NCBI GenBank assembly: GCA_029986975.1
Contig: DALTWR010000083.1
Span: forward strand, 1-5,002
DNA: 5,002 bases
Direction of reading: 5' to 3'
Source of the DNA: Methanocorpusculum sp.
GTDB lineage: Archaea > Halobacteriota > Methanomicrobia > Methanomicrobiales > Methanocorpusculaceae
Below the pieces are notes generated by a model, which saw nothing but the letters and a program-made list of their open reading frames with translations, was not told the DNA's origin and did not search any database. Both the position numbers and the translations under genes were made by a program. Positions 1 through 5,002 of the stretch are shown here, one piece after another (positions within the stretch are counted from its first letter, which is position 1; each line of letters opens with the position of its first letter).

Positions 1-324
1 CAGTTCAATCTTGACATCTCATTTCAAAGAGCAGTCATTCCCTCATCATTTGAGGAATTTGATACGGTGATTATGAATCCGCCTTTTGGCGCGCAGAAAG
101 AGCATGCCGACAGACCGTTTATTGAAACTGCTCTTCGTGCAGCGCCTGTTGTCTGGGGGCTTTTCAACAAAGGAACGATTCCGTTTCTTAAAGCATACAC
201 AAAAGAGTCTGCAGAGATTACTGATATGGTGTCTGCAAAACTGAATATTCCAAAGCAGTTCTTTTTCCATACCAAAGACTCTCTTGAAATTCCGGTAGAA
301 ATTGTGCGGATGGTGCGGCGATGA
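1..324 (+). CDS. METTL5-type N6-adenine RNA methyltransferase, C-terminal part (5' end outside window)
   Basis: The reading frame is open from base 1, so the start lies outside the window; 107 codons remain. Seen: residues 21-30 of the visible part read FDTVIMNPPFG-like, with NPPF at bases 76-87. This is motif IV of class I SAM-dependent methylases acting on an exocyclic amino group, usually adenine N6. The following ADRPFIETAL segment, and an end reading FFFHTKDSLEIPVEIVRMVRR-like, match the layout of the METTL5/COG2263 family (human METTL5 has NPPFGT, then a K-FHKK-S-I-V end). Known: METTL5 with TRMT112 makes m6A in 18S rRNA; archaeal members are cytosolic predicted RNA methylases. Family length is about 200 residues, so roughly the first half, including the glycine-rich SAM motif I, is missing here. 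The stop overlaps the next start by 4 bp. An rRNA target in this organism is inferred. Confidence 0.88.
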   Translation, partial: QFNLDISFQRAVIPSSFEEFDTVIMNPPFGAQKEHADRPFIETALRAAPVVWGLFNKGTIPFLKAYTKESAEITDMVSAKLNIPKQFFFHTKDSLEIPVEIVRMVRR

Positions 325-1496
325 AATCAGAGTTTGGAAGAATTGCTTCTCTTGCTGCAGGTCATGGTGCAGTTGATTTCTATATGCCTATGGCATCAGC
401 CCTTCTTCCGTCGCTGATACCGCTTTTTGAAGCGCAGGGCATTACTTCGTACGCGATGGCAGGACTTCTTTTCGCCGTCTTAGCGATAATGCAGGTCTTA
501 TTCGAGCCTCTTCTCGGGCTTCTGATTGACAAAAATAAATGGACGCCGGGGCTTACTATCTGCTGTATCACAACTGCTGCAGCAGTTTCGATGTTTGCGG
601 TAACGCACAACTACTGGATTCTTCTCGTCTGTGCAGTGATAAACGGATTTATGAACTCTGCGTATCATCCGAATGCATACGGTCAGATTCACCAGTTTAC
701 GACGCGCAAAAACCGCGGTCTTTTCATGTCGCTGATGTCAATCGGAGGGACGTTCGGCTACGGTGCAGCACCGCTTGTAACCGGATTTTTGTACGCCGCA
801 GGCGGATGGCCGGCGCTTTTCTTCCTGTTAATTCCGGGAGTTGTTGTGGGAATTCTTTTAATTAAACAGCCGCAGCATCCGAAAAAGGTAGAACTTCCCG
901 CAGGAAAAGCGGCTGAATTAAAGCCGCATAAAGGAGCGGCCGCCATGCTTCTTACTATCAGTTCCATCCGCTCATGGGTTTATTATGGATTTATTGCATT
1001 CGGTGTTGTTTATTTAACAACATATGCGGGTGTTGATTATGTCCTTGCGACAAGCGTTGTTTCCGGCATGATTTTTGCAGGAATGTTTGGAACACTGATT
1101 GCAGGACCTCTTTCAGATATTCTCGGACGAAAAGAAATAATGATTGCTGCATATATTTGCGGCGGGCTGGCATACTCAGGCATATTCTTATTTCAGGGAA
1201 CTGCTGCTGTTGCTGCACTGGTTGTTGCCGGATTTTTCCTGATGTCAACAGCGTCAGTTGAGATTGCTGCAGTACAGGAGACCATGCCCGGAAATGTCGG
1301 ATTTGCATCCGGTATCGTTATCGGAATCCCTCAGGGCTTTACTGCGTTATCGATGGTTGTAATCGGCGTTATCGCTGACTTTATCGGGCTTTCATCTGCG
1401 CTTTCTATGCAGGTATTTTTGATGGCGGCAGCTGTTGTTTTAGCACTTCTCCTTCCCTTCCCCTTGAAACTTTTCAGAAAAAAGCATGCCGCGTGA
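321..1496 (+). CDS. MFS transporter, fosmidomycin-resistance (Fsr)-like
   Basis: A 391-residue integral membrane protein with about 12 predicted helices in two halves, joined by a basic loop near residues 181-206. Seen: GH at 14-15 with D19 in helix 1, YHP at 115-117, and an S-x-x-S-I-G-G-x-F-G-x-G-x-x-P segment at 137-151; this pattern resembles Fsr-type drug exporters. MFS motif A occurs in both halves: D70 after helix 2, and GPLSDILGRK at 262-271 after helix 8. The C-terminal half is standard, ending with a basic FRKKHAA tail. It probably works as a proton-driven exporter. The substrate is unknown, and fosmidomycin is unlikely to be natural because archaea generally lack its DXR target. 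The ATG at 321 overlaps the preceding stop as ATGA, with GGTG at 312-315 as a weak ribosome binding site, suggesting translational coupling. MFS membership is sure; the subgroup is likely. Confidence 0.9.
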   Translation: MKSEFGRIASLAAGHGAVDFYMPMASALLPSLIPLFEAQGITSYAMAGLLFAVLAIMQVLFEPLLGLLIDKNKWTPGLTICCITTAAAVSMFAVTHNYWILLVCAVINGFMNSAYHPNAYGQIHQFTTRKNRGLFMSLMSIGGTFGYGAAPLVTGFLYAAGGWPALFFLLIPGVVVGILLIKQPQHPKKVELPAGKAAELKPHKGAAAMLLTISSIRSWVYYGFIAFGVVYLTTYAGVDYVLATSVVSGMIFAGMFGTLIAGPLSDILGRKEIMIAAYICGGLAYSGIFLFQGTAAVAALVVAGFFLMSTASVEIAAVQETMPGNVGFASGIVIGIPQGFTALSMVVIGVIADFIGLSSALSMQVFLMAAAVVLALLLPFPLKLFRKKHAA

Positions 1497-1501
1497 GTAA
1501 T

Positions 1502-1527
1502 CCTGAATCTGAAGTCCCCTGAATCTG
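1502..1527. repeat. 10-bp direct repeat CCTGAATCTG, two copies
   Basis: CCTGAATCTG lies at 1502-1511 and again, identical, at 1518-1527, with starts 16 bp apart. It falls between the MFS stop and the hppA TATA box, about 50-75 bp upstream of that box. It could be an operator or only a chance duplication; no regulator is visible in the window to pair with it. Confidence 0.5.
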
Positions 1528-1573
1528 CCTTATTTTACCCTGTTTCAACCATAGTATTATTACTTCATCCATC

Positions 1574-1584
1574 GATTATATAAG
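1574..1584 (+). promoter_or_regulatory. Archaeal TATA box of hppA
   Basis: GATTATATAAG contains TTATATAA at 1576-1583, a good match to the archaeal TBP-binding box. Transcription would be expected about 22-26 bases past its centre, near 1600-1606, leaving a leader of roughly 17-23 bases before the ATG at 1623. The sequence just upstream (CATCCATC) is not a strong purine-rich BRE. Together with the 126-bp gap it supports a separate hppA transcript, independent of the MFS gene. Confidence 0.7.
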
Positions 1585-1604
1585 AAGAAACCGTCATTCA
1601 CTGA

Positions 1605-1611
1605 TGGAGGT
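1605..1611 (+). promoter_or_regulatory. Ribosome binding site of hppA (TGGAGGT)
   Basis: GGAGGT at 1606-1611 matches the anti-Shine-Dalgarno end of archaeal 16S rRNA. The gap to the ATG at 1623 is 11 bases, a little longer than the usual 5-9. No other in-frame start lies closer, so the ATG at 1623 is kept. This strong site contrasts with the weak or absent sites of the other genes in the window. Confidence 0.7.
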
Positions 1612-1622
1612 TTTCGAAACAT

Positions 1623-3734
1623 ATGGACGTTAATTTACTGTATTACATTGTCCCTATATGCGCCGTAATCGGCCTTCTCTTTGCAATTTACTGTTTCAGC
1701 GTTGTTAAGCGCGAAAAAGTAACTGACGCAAAGATGACGAAGATTTCTGACGCCATTCACCTTGGTGCAAAAGTCTTCCTGAAAAGCCAGTACAAGGCTA
1801 TTGCGATTTTCGTAATAGTTGTTGCACTGATTCTTCTCGTGTTAGCCTTTGTAACTAACGGAGCACTTTCCTTCGCATCTCCGGTCTGCTACATCATTGG
1901 TGCAGCACTTTCCATGTGCGCAGGTTATATCGGTATGACCAGTGCTACAAAAGCAAACGTCAGAACCACCAACGCAGCAAAGCGCGGTATCGCAGATGCT
2001 GTTAAAGTATCCTTTGCAAGCGGTTCTGTTATGGGAATGTCTGTTGTAGGTCTCGGTCTTCTCGGACTTTCTGTTGTCTTTGTTGTCCTCGTTTTCATTA
2101 ACGGAGGATTTGAAGGTGACGTCTTAACTGCTGTTTCCAGCATTGCAGCATTCGGTTTTGGTGCATCTTCTGTTGCACTCTTTGCCCGTGTCGGCGGCGG
2201 TATTTTTACCAAAGCAGCAGATGTCGGTGCAGACCTTGTAGGTAAAGTCGAAGTCGGTATCCCCGAAGATGACCCGAGAAACCCGGCAGTTATCGCAGAC
2301 AACGTTGGTGACAACGTTGGTGATGTTGCAGGTATGGGTGCAGACTTATTCGAGTCTTACGTTGGTTCAATCATTGCATCCATGGCACTCTGCGGTGTCG
2401 GAGCTCTCTTTGCAATTGGAAACCTTGAGCTTGTTTCCGAACTCAACCTTATCTTACTCCCGCTCTTTATTGCAGCATTCGGTATCATTGCAGCAATCAT
2501 CGGAACTCTCTTTGTCAGAACAAAGAAGAACGAAAGCGCAGCAATCCACAAGGCATTCAACACCGGAACTGTCATCGCACTCATCGTATCTGTTATCGGC
2601 ATCTACTTCGCAACGAGCTTCCTGCTCTACGGCGATGCAGCAATGATTTCTGCACCGCTCTGCTTCGGTATGGGAATCTGGTATTCCTGTATTGTTGGTT
2701 TACTTGGCGGATTCGGTATCGGTCTTATCACTGAGTACTACACTTCCTTTGACTACAAGCCGACCTTAAAGATTGCAGAGTCCTGTCAGACCGGTGCTGC
2801 AACCGACATTATCACCGGTTTTGCAAAGGGAATGGAATCTACCATCTGGCCGGTTTTAATCATCGCAGTTGCAGTCTTTATTGCATCCTGGTTCGCAGGT
2901 GTTTACGGTATTGGTATCGCAGCTGTTGGAATGCTTTCCACTCTTGGTATCTCCCTTGCAGTTGATGCATACGGACCTGTTGCAGACAACGCAGGCGGTA
3001 TCGCAGAAATGTCCGGACAGGACCCGAAAGTTCGTGAAATCACTGACACTCTTGATGCAGTCGGAAACACCACTGCAGCAATTGGTAAAGGATTCGCAAT
3101 CGGCTCTGCAGCACTTACCGGTCTTGCACTCTTCAGCGCATACGCAAGCGCAGTCGGACTCGATGTTATCAGCATCTTAGATACACCGGTCTTCATCGGT
3201 ATTATCATTGGCGGTATGCTTCCGTTCCTCTTCTCTGCACTCACCATGACCGCAGTCGGTCAGGCAGCAGAAAAGATTGTTATTGAAGTCAGACGCCAGT
3301 TCAAAGAGATTCCGGGATTAATGGAAGGAAAGGCTGACCCTGACTACGGAAAGGCAGTCGGTATCTCTACTAACTCCGCAATCCGCAAGATGATTGCACC
3401 TGGTCTTCTTGCAATTATTGCACCGATTGTTGTTGTTCTCATTCCGGGACTTGGAGCACCTGCATTAGGCGGTCTCTTAGTAGGTTCCTTAGTCTCCGGT
3501 TTCCTCCTTGCAATTACCATGGCAAATGCAGGAGGAGCATGGGATAACGCAAAGAAGTATGTCGAGATGGGACACTATGGCGGTAAAGGCTCTGACTCTC
3601 ACAAGGCAGCAGTCGTTGGTGATACCGTTGGTGATCCGTTCAAGGATACTTCCGGACCTTCAATCAACATTCTGATTAAGCTCATGTCCATGATTGCACT
3701 GGTATTCGTACCGGTCATCATGCTGATGCTCTAA
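1623..3734 (+). CDS. hppA: K+-dependent membrane-bound ion-translocating pyrophosphatase (probably Na+-pumping)
   Basis: A 703-residue protein, normal for the family (roughly 650-800), with about 16 membrane helices. It splits PPi to two phosphates at the cytosolic face and pumps Na+ or H+ out. Seen: the PPi/Mg site includes DVGADLVGK at 200-208, EDDPRNP at 215-221, DNVGDNVGD at 226-234, DAYGPVADNAGG at 448-459, NAGGAWDNAKK at 635-645, and GDTVGDPFKDTSGPS at 666-680. A485 and G488 in GNTTAAIGKG mark the K+-dependent class; K+-independent enzymes have Lys at 485. In the ion gate D241, E244, S245 and G248 (positions 6.50, 6.53, 6.54, 6.57) follow the Thermotoga-type Na+ pump pattern rather than the plant H+ pattern, and N682/K686 complete it. 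Na+ specificity is inferred. Own promoter and strong ribosome binding site; heavily GCA/GGT/ATC/AAC-biased codons suggest high expression. Confidence 0.97.
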   Translation: MDVNLLYYIVPICAVIGLLFAIYCFSVVKREKVTDAKMTKISDAIHLGAKVFLKSQYKAIAIFVIVVALILLVLAFVTNGALSFASPVCYIIGAALSMCAGYIGMTSATKANVRTTNAAKRGIADAVKVSFASGSVMGMSVVGLGLLGLSVVFVVLVFINGGFEGDVLTAVSSIAAFGFGASSVALFARVGGGIFTKAADVGADLVGKVEVGIPEDDPRNPAVIADNVGDNVGDVAGMGADLFESYVGSIIASMALCGVGALFAIGNLELVSELNLILLPLFIAAFGIIAAIIGTLFVRTKKNESAAIHKAFNTGTVIALIVSVIGIYFATSFLLYGDAAMISAPLCFGMGIWYSCIVGLLGGFGIGLITEYYTSFDYKPTLKIAESCQTGAATDIITGFAKGMESTIWPVLIIAVAVFIASWFAGVYGIGIAAVGMLSTLGISLAVDAYGPVADNAGGIAEMSGQDPKVREITDTLDAVGNTTAAIGKGFAIGSAALTGLALFSAYASAVGLDVISILDTPVFIGIIIGGMLPFLFSALTMTAVGQAAEKIVIEVRRQFKEIPGLMEGKADPDYGKAVGISTNSAIRKMIAPGLLAIIAPIVVVLIPGLGAPALGGLLVGSLVSGFLLAITMANAGGAWDNAKKYVEMGHYGGKGSDSHKAAVVGDTVGDPFKDTSGPSINILIKLMSMIALVFVPVIMLML

Positions 3735-3745
3735 TCAGACACCAA

Positions 3746-3752
3746 TTTTTTT
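3746..3752 (+). terminator. T-tract terminator of hppA
   Basis: A run of seven T at 3746-3752 begins 12 bases after the hppA stop, followed by further T-rich sequence (ACTATTTC). Archaeal RNA polymerase terminates on such U-tracts without needing a hairpin, and no convincing hairpin is visible here. Confidence 0.6.
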
Positions 3753-3768
3753 ACTATTTCAAATTTAG

Positions 3769-3775
3769 AAAAAAA
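3769..3775 (-). terminator. T-tract terminator of the ADP-ribosylglycohydrolase-family gene
   Basis: Seven A on the + strand at 3769-3775 read as seven T on the minus strand, 12 bases after that gene's TAA stop at 3787-3789. With the facing T-tract of hppA it forms a compact two-way termination zone in the 52-bp convergent gap. Confidence 0.55.
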
Positions 3776-3786
3776 GAAGACTGTTT

Positions 3787-4818
3787 TTATTCTGCTGGTT
3801 TTTCTTCAGCAGTATTTTCTTCCGCGACCATTTCTTTTTCAGATTCTCCATCAGTCTCATCAACGGGTTCGACGGTTTTTCTTTCCTCAGGATGTGCACG
3901 GAAATAGAGTTTTTCTGCAAGCTCGCTGAAAATTACTGCCCTCTCAACATTTTTGATGAGGTCAAGGGGCATTGAGGTGATGCCAAAACGTGCTCCGGCA
4001 ATAGCTCCGCAAATCATTGCAACAGTTCCTGCATTTCCGCCGCATGACACTGCTGATGCGAGCAGTTCTTCAGGGCTGGTATATTTTCTGCAGAGATATG
4101 CTGCAAGAGGAATTACCTGAGTTACCTGTGATGAAGTTCCTATTTCAACTGCTGCTGCTGAAACCGGTTTATCATCAGCTGCTGCACGGTATGCATGGGC
4201 AAGACGAATGTATAAATCAGGATACATATTCTGAGCCGCAGTGTCAAGCGCGTTGAATGCTGCATTGATGTCGCCTGTTTCGATTAAGGTGCGTAAGAGA
4301 AGGGCGAGACCGACAGCTGCTGCATGCGCTGCTGCATTTGTGTGCGTAATACTGCAGGCTGAGACAAGTTCTTTTGCCATCTCACGTTTATCTGTAAACC
4401 CAAGAGCAAATGAAATCGCAAGCGCAAGGCACCCTGCAGAGTCAGAGTTGATTCCCGACTCCATGAGATTTTTGGATTTGTCCATCTTCTTGCATGCAGC
4501 AGCAACCGCGCCGTCAGGATAGCGGAATTTGTTCAGGCGGTGTGTGCGCAGAAGTTCTTCAGCGTATGCGGTTTTTGAAAAACTCTCTCTGTCAGTTAAG
4601 ATACGCGCAGACATCAGCAGTATCTGTCCGTCATCAGTGTACTGTCCCGGGATGAGCTGTTCGTTCGGGTGACCGCGGTAGGCTTTTTTGAATGAAAGCC
4701 GCTCTTGCGAGCGCACAGGAAGTGTTTCATACGGCATTCCAAGGGCATCACCTAATACCGCGCCAAGAAGACAGCCTTTGTATCTGAGCAGCATCATATT
4801 TCTGCTATCTTCAGTCAT
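3787..4818 (-). CDS. ADP-ribosylglycohydrolase (DraG/ARH) family protein with altered second metal motif
   Basis: A 343-residue, mostly helical, soluble protein. Known: the family removes ADP-ribose from proteins or small molecules with a two-metal (Mg/Mn) centre. Seen: the N-terminal GCLLGAVLGDALGMPYE at 15-31, the first metal motif TDDG at 61-64 after GQ, SDSAGC at 125-130 in the place of the family's glycine-rich S/N-x-x-x-M segment, and ITHTNAAAH at 157-165 (family TH-x-x). The C-terminal motif, normally GGDxDT, is GGNAGT at 260-265, so both Asp ligands are replaced (N262, G264), while the helix AMICGAIAGARFG after it is intact. Residues about 311-343 are a Glu-rich tail rarely needed by the fold. 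The start at 4818 is chosen for its fit with a TATA box 23 bases upstream; Met8 or Met9 would also keep the whole domain. Activity is uncertain, and the target is unknown. Confidence 0.9.
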   Translation of the reverse strand: MTEDSRNMMLLRYKGCLLGAVLGDALGMPYETLPVRSQERLSFKKAYRGHPNEQLIPGQYTDDGQILLMSARILTDRESFSKTAYAEELLRTHRLNKFRYPDGAVAAACKKMDKSKNLMESGINSDSAGCLALAISFALGFTDKREMAKELVSACSITHTNAAAHAAAVGLALLLRTLIETGDINAAFNALDTAAQNMYPDLYIRLAHAYRAAADDKPVSAAAVEIGTSSQVTQVIPLAAYLCRKYTSPEELLASAVSCGGNAGTVAMICGAIAGARFGITSMPLDLIKNVERAVIFSELAEKLYFRAHPEERKTVEPVDETDGESEKEMVAEENTAEEKPAE

Positions 4819-4834
4819 ATATTAGTATTGGGGA

Positions 4835-4846
4835 GATAAATATAAC
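4835..4846 (-). promoter_or_regulatory. TATA box for the ADP-ribosylglycohydrolase-family gene; probable leaderless mRNA
   Basis: The minus strand reads GTTATATTTATC, a reasonable archaeal TATA box. Its centre, near 4841, is about 23 bases from the A of the ATG at 4818, so transcription would begin at or within a few bases of the start codon. No GGAGG-like site precedes the ATG (it is preceded by CCCCAATACTAATAT), which agrees with a leaderless message. Confidence 0.5.
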
Positions 4847-4881
4847 AACATTTTCACAACCCTGTTCAATTTCCTTTCAGA

Positions 4882-4890
4882 TTTTAAATA
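4882..4890. promoter_or_regulatory. Second TATA-like box in the right intergenic region
   Basis: TTTTAAATA on the + strand contains TTTAAATA (4883-4890), an exact match to the TTTAWATA form common in methanogens. Read rightward it would start RNA near 4910-4915, toward the repeat at the edge. Read on the minus strand (TATTTAAAA) it could be an alternative promoter giving the leftward gene a leader of about 40 bases. Direction cannot be settled from sequence. Confidence 0.3.
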
Positions 4891-4962
4891 CACCCTGTAA
4901 CTATTCAGCACCCTTGTCTGAAATATCGAAGGTTAATCTCTTCTCTGGGAATTGATAAACTC

Positions 4963-4973
4963 GCCCGTAGGGC
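4963..4973. repeat. Short GC hairpin GCCC-GTA-GGGC
   Basis: A perfect 4-bp inverted repeat, GCCC at 4963-4966 and GGGC at 4970-4973, with a GTA loop. It sits six bases before the CACAGATTA repeat, and may mark its boundary. It is too short to be called a terminator by itself. Confidence 0.4.
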
Positions 4974-4978
4974 TCGGA

Positions 4979-5002
4979 CACAGATTAGCACAGATTATAC
5001 AC
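4979..5002. repeat. 10-bp-period tandem repeat (CACAGATTA), cut by window edge
   Basis: CACAGATTA occurs at 4979-4987 and 4989-4997 with one spacer base, a period of exactly 10 bp; a partial third unit may begin at TACAC (4998-5002). Short arrays of similar units (CACGGATTA or CACAGATTT types) recur in intergenic DNA of many bacteria and archaea, from memory of such genomes. Only the left end is visible, so copy number and the feature on the far side are unknown. Confidence 0.6.

Larger units (their letters stand above)
4819..5002. other. Intergenic region upstream of the ADP-ribosylglycohydrolase-family gene, open at right edge
   Basis: These 184 bases have no convincing gene. They hold the two TATA-like boxes, two copies of ACCCTGT (4859-4865 and 4892-4898), a small GC hairpin and the start of a 10-bp repeat. 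The only edge-open frame of note, on the minus strand from 5001 to a stop at 4933-4935, is 22 codons and runs through the repeat, so it is probably not coding. Confidence 0.6.

Noticed and set aside
991..1308. 105-residue minus-strand open frame inside the MFS gene
   Set aside because: Its Gln-rich product comes from reading GCTGCTG-type alanine codons backwards; no start signal or known motif.
1530..1536. TTATTTT as a terminator for the MFS gene
   Set aside because: The T-run is short and interrupted and there is no hairpin; termination there is possible but not supportable.
1925..2314. 129-residue open frame on the minus strand inside hppA
   Set aside because: It lies opposite the most conserved catalytic part of hppA, and its Thr/Ser/Pro/Ala-rich product is what the complement of biased Ala/Gly/Val codons gives. 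No domain is recognisable.
2269..2646. 125-residue + strand open frame inside hppA
   Set aside because: It is an out-of-frame reading of hppA, Ser/Gln/Leu-rich from GCA- and CTC-rich codons, with no ribosome binding site.
2869..3247. Further open frames on both strands within hppA
   Set aside because: They are shadows of the same biased codons and overlap conserved pyrophosphatase sequence throughout.
4148..4190. GCTGCTGCTG-like runs resembling a microsatellite
   Set aside because: They encode alanine runs (residues about 210-223) in a helical protein and are not regular enough or long enough to be a repeat feature.
4017..4522. Open frames on both strands overlapping the ADP-ribosylglycohydrolase-family gene
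   Set aside because: The minus-strand gene has clear family motifs through this whole stretch; the others have none.
4933..5001. Edge-open minus-strand frame of 22 codons as the end of another gene
   Set aside because: It reads through the 10-bp repeat and hairpin and shows no recognisable protein family; too short to support.
4979..5002. CRISPR array start
   Set aside because: The units are 9 bp with a single spacer base, far shorter than CRISPR repeats and spacers, and no cas gene is present.

Overview
The window looks like a piece of a euryarchaeal methanogen chromosome. Members of the Methanomicrobiales, such as Methanocorpusculum, are the best guess. That placement is inferred from the protein families, a METTL5-type RNA methylase, archaeal TATA-box promoters and T-tract terminators; no marker gene in the window settles the genus. 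It holds four protein-coding genes (one cut by the left edge) and two short intergenic regions.

Left part (1-1496, + strand): the last 107 codons of a METTL5/COG2263-type N6-adenine RNA methyltransferase overlap by 4 bp (ATGA) the start of an MFS transporter. The transporter resembles the fosmidomycin-resistance (Fsr) group. The two genes are probably co-transcribed and translationally coupled, but their functions are not obviously linked.

Centre (1497-3752, + strand): a 126-bp spacer carries a short direct repeat, a clear TATA box and a GGAGGT ribosome binding site. It is followed by a full-length membrane-bound ion-pumping pyrophosphatase (HppA). Its residues mark it as K+-dependent, and the Glu/Ser/Gly pattern in the ion gate resembles Na+-pumping enzymes. 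It would recycle pyrophosphate from biosynthesis into an ion gradient, useful to an energy-limited methanogen. Its codon choice looks strongly biased, as expected for a highly expressed gene.

Right part (3753-5002): a convergent minus-strand gene encodes an ADP-ribosylglycohydrolase (DraG/ARH) family protein. It keeps the N-terminal metal motif, but the C-terminal GGDxDT metal motif has become GGNAGT. It also has an acidic C-terminal tail. The 52-bp gap between it and hppA has T-tracts facing each way. Upstream of it are a close TATA box implying a leaderless mRNA, a second TATA-like box, a small GC hairpin, and the first two 10-bp units of a CACAGATTA repeat cut by the right edge.

I saw no clear new multi-gene system. 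The best leads are the altered ADP-ribosylglycohydrolase active site and the truncated 10-bp repeat array.
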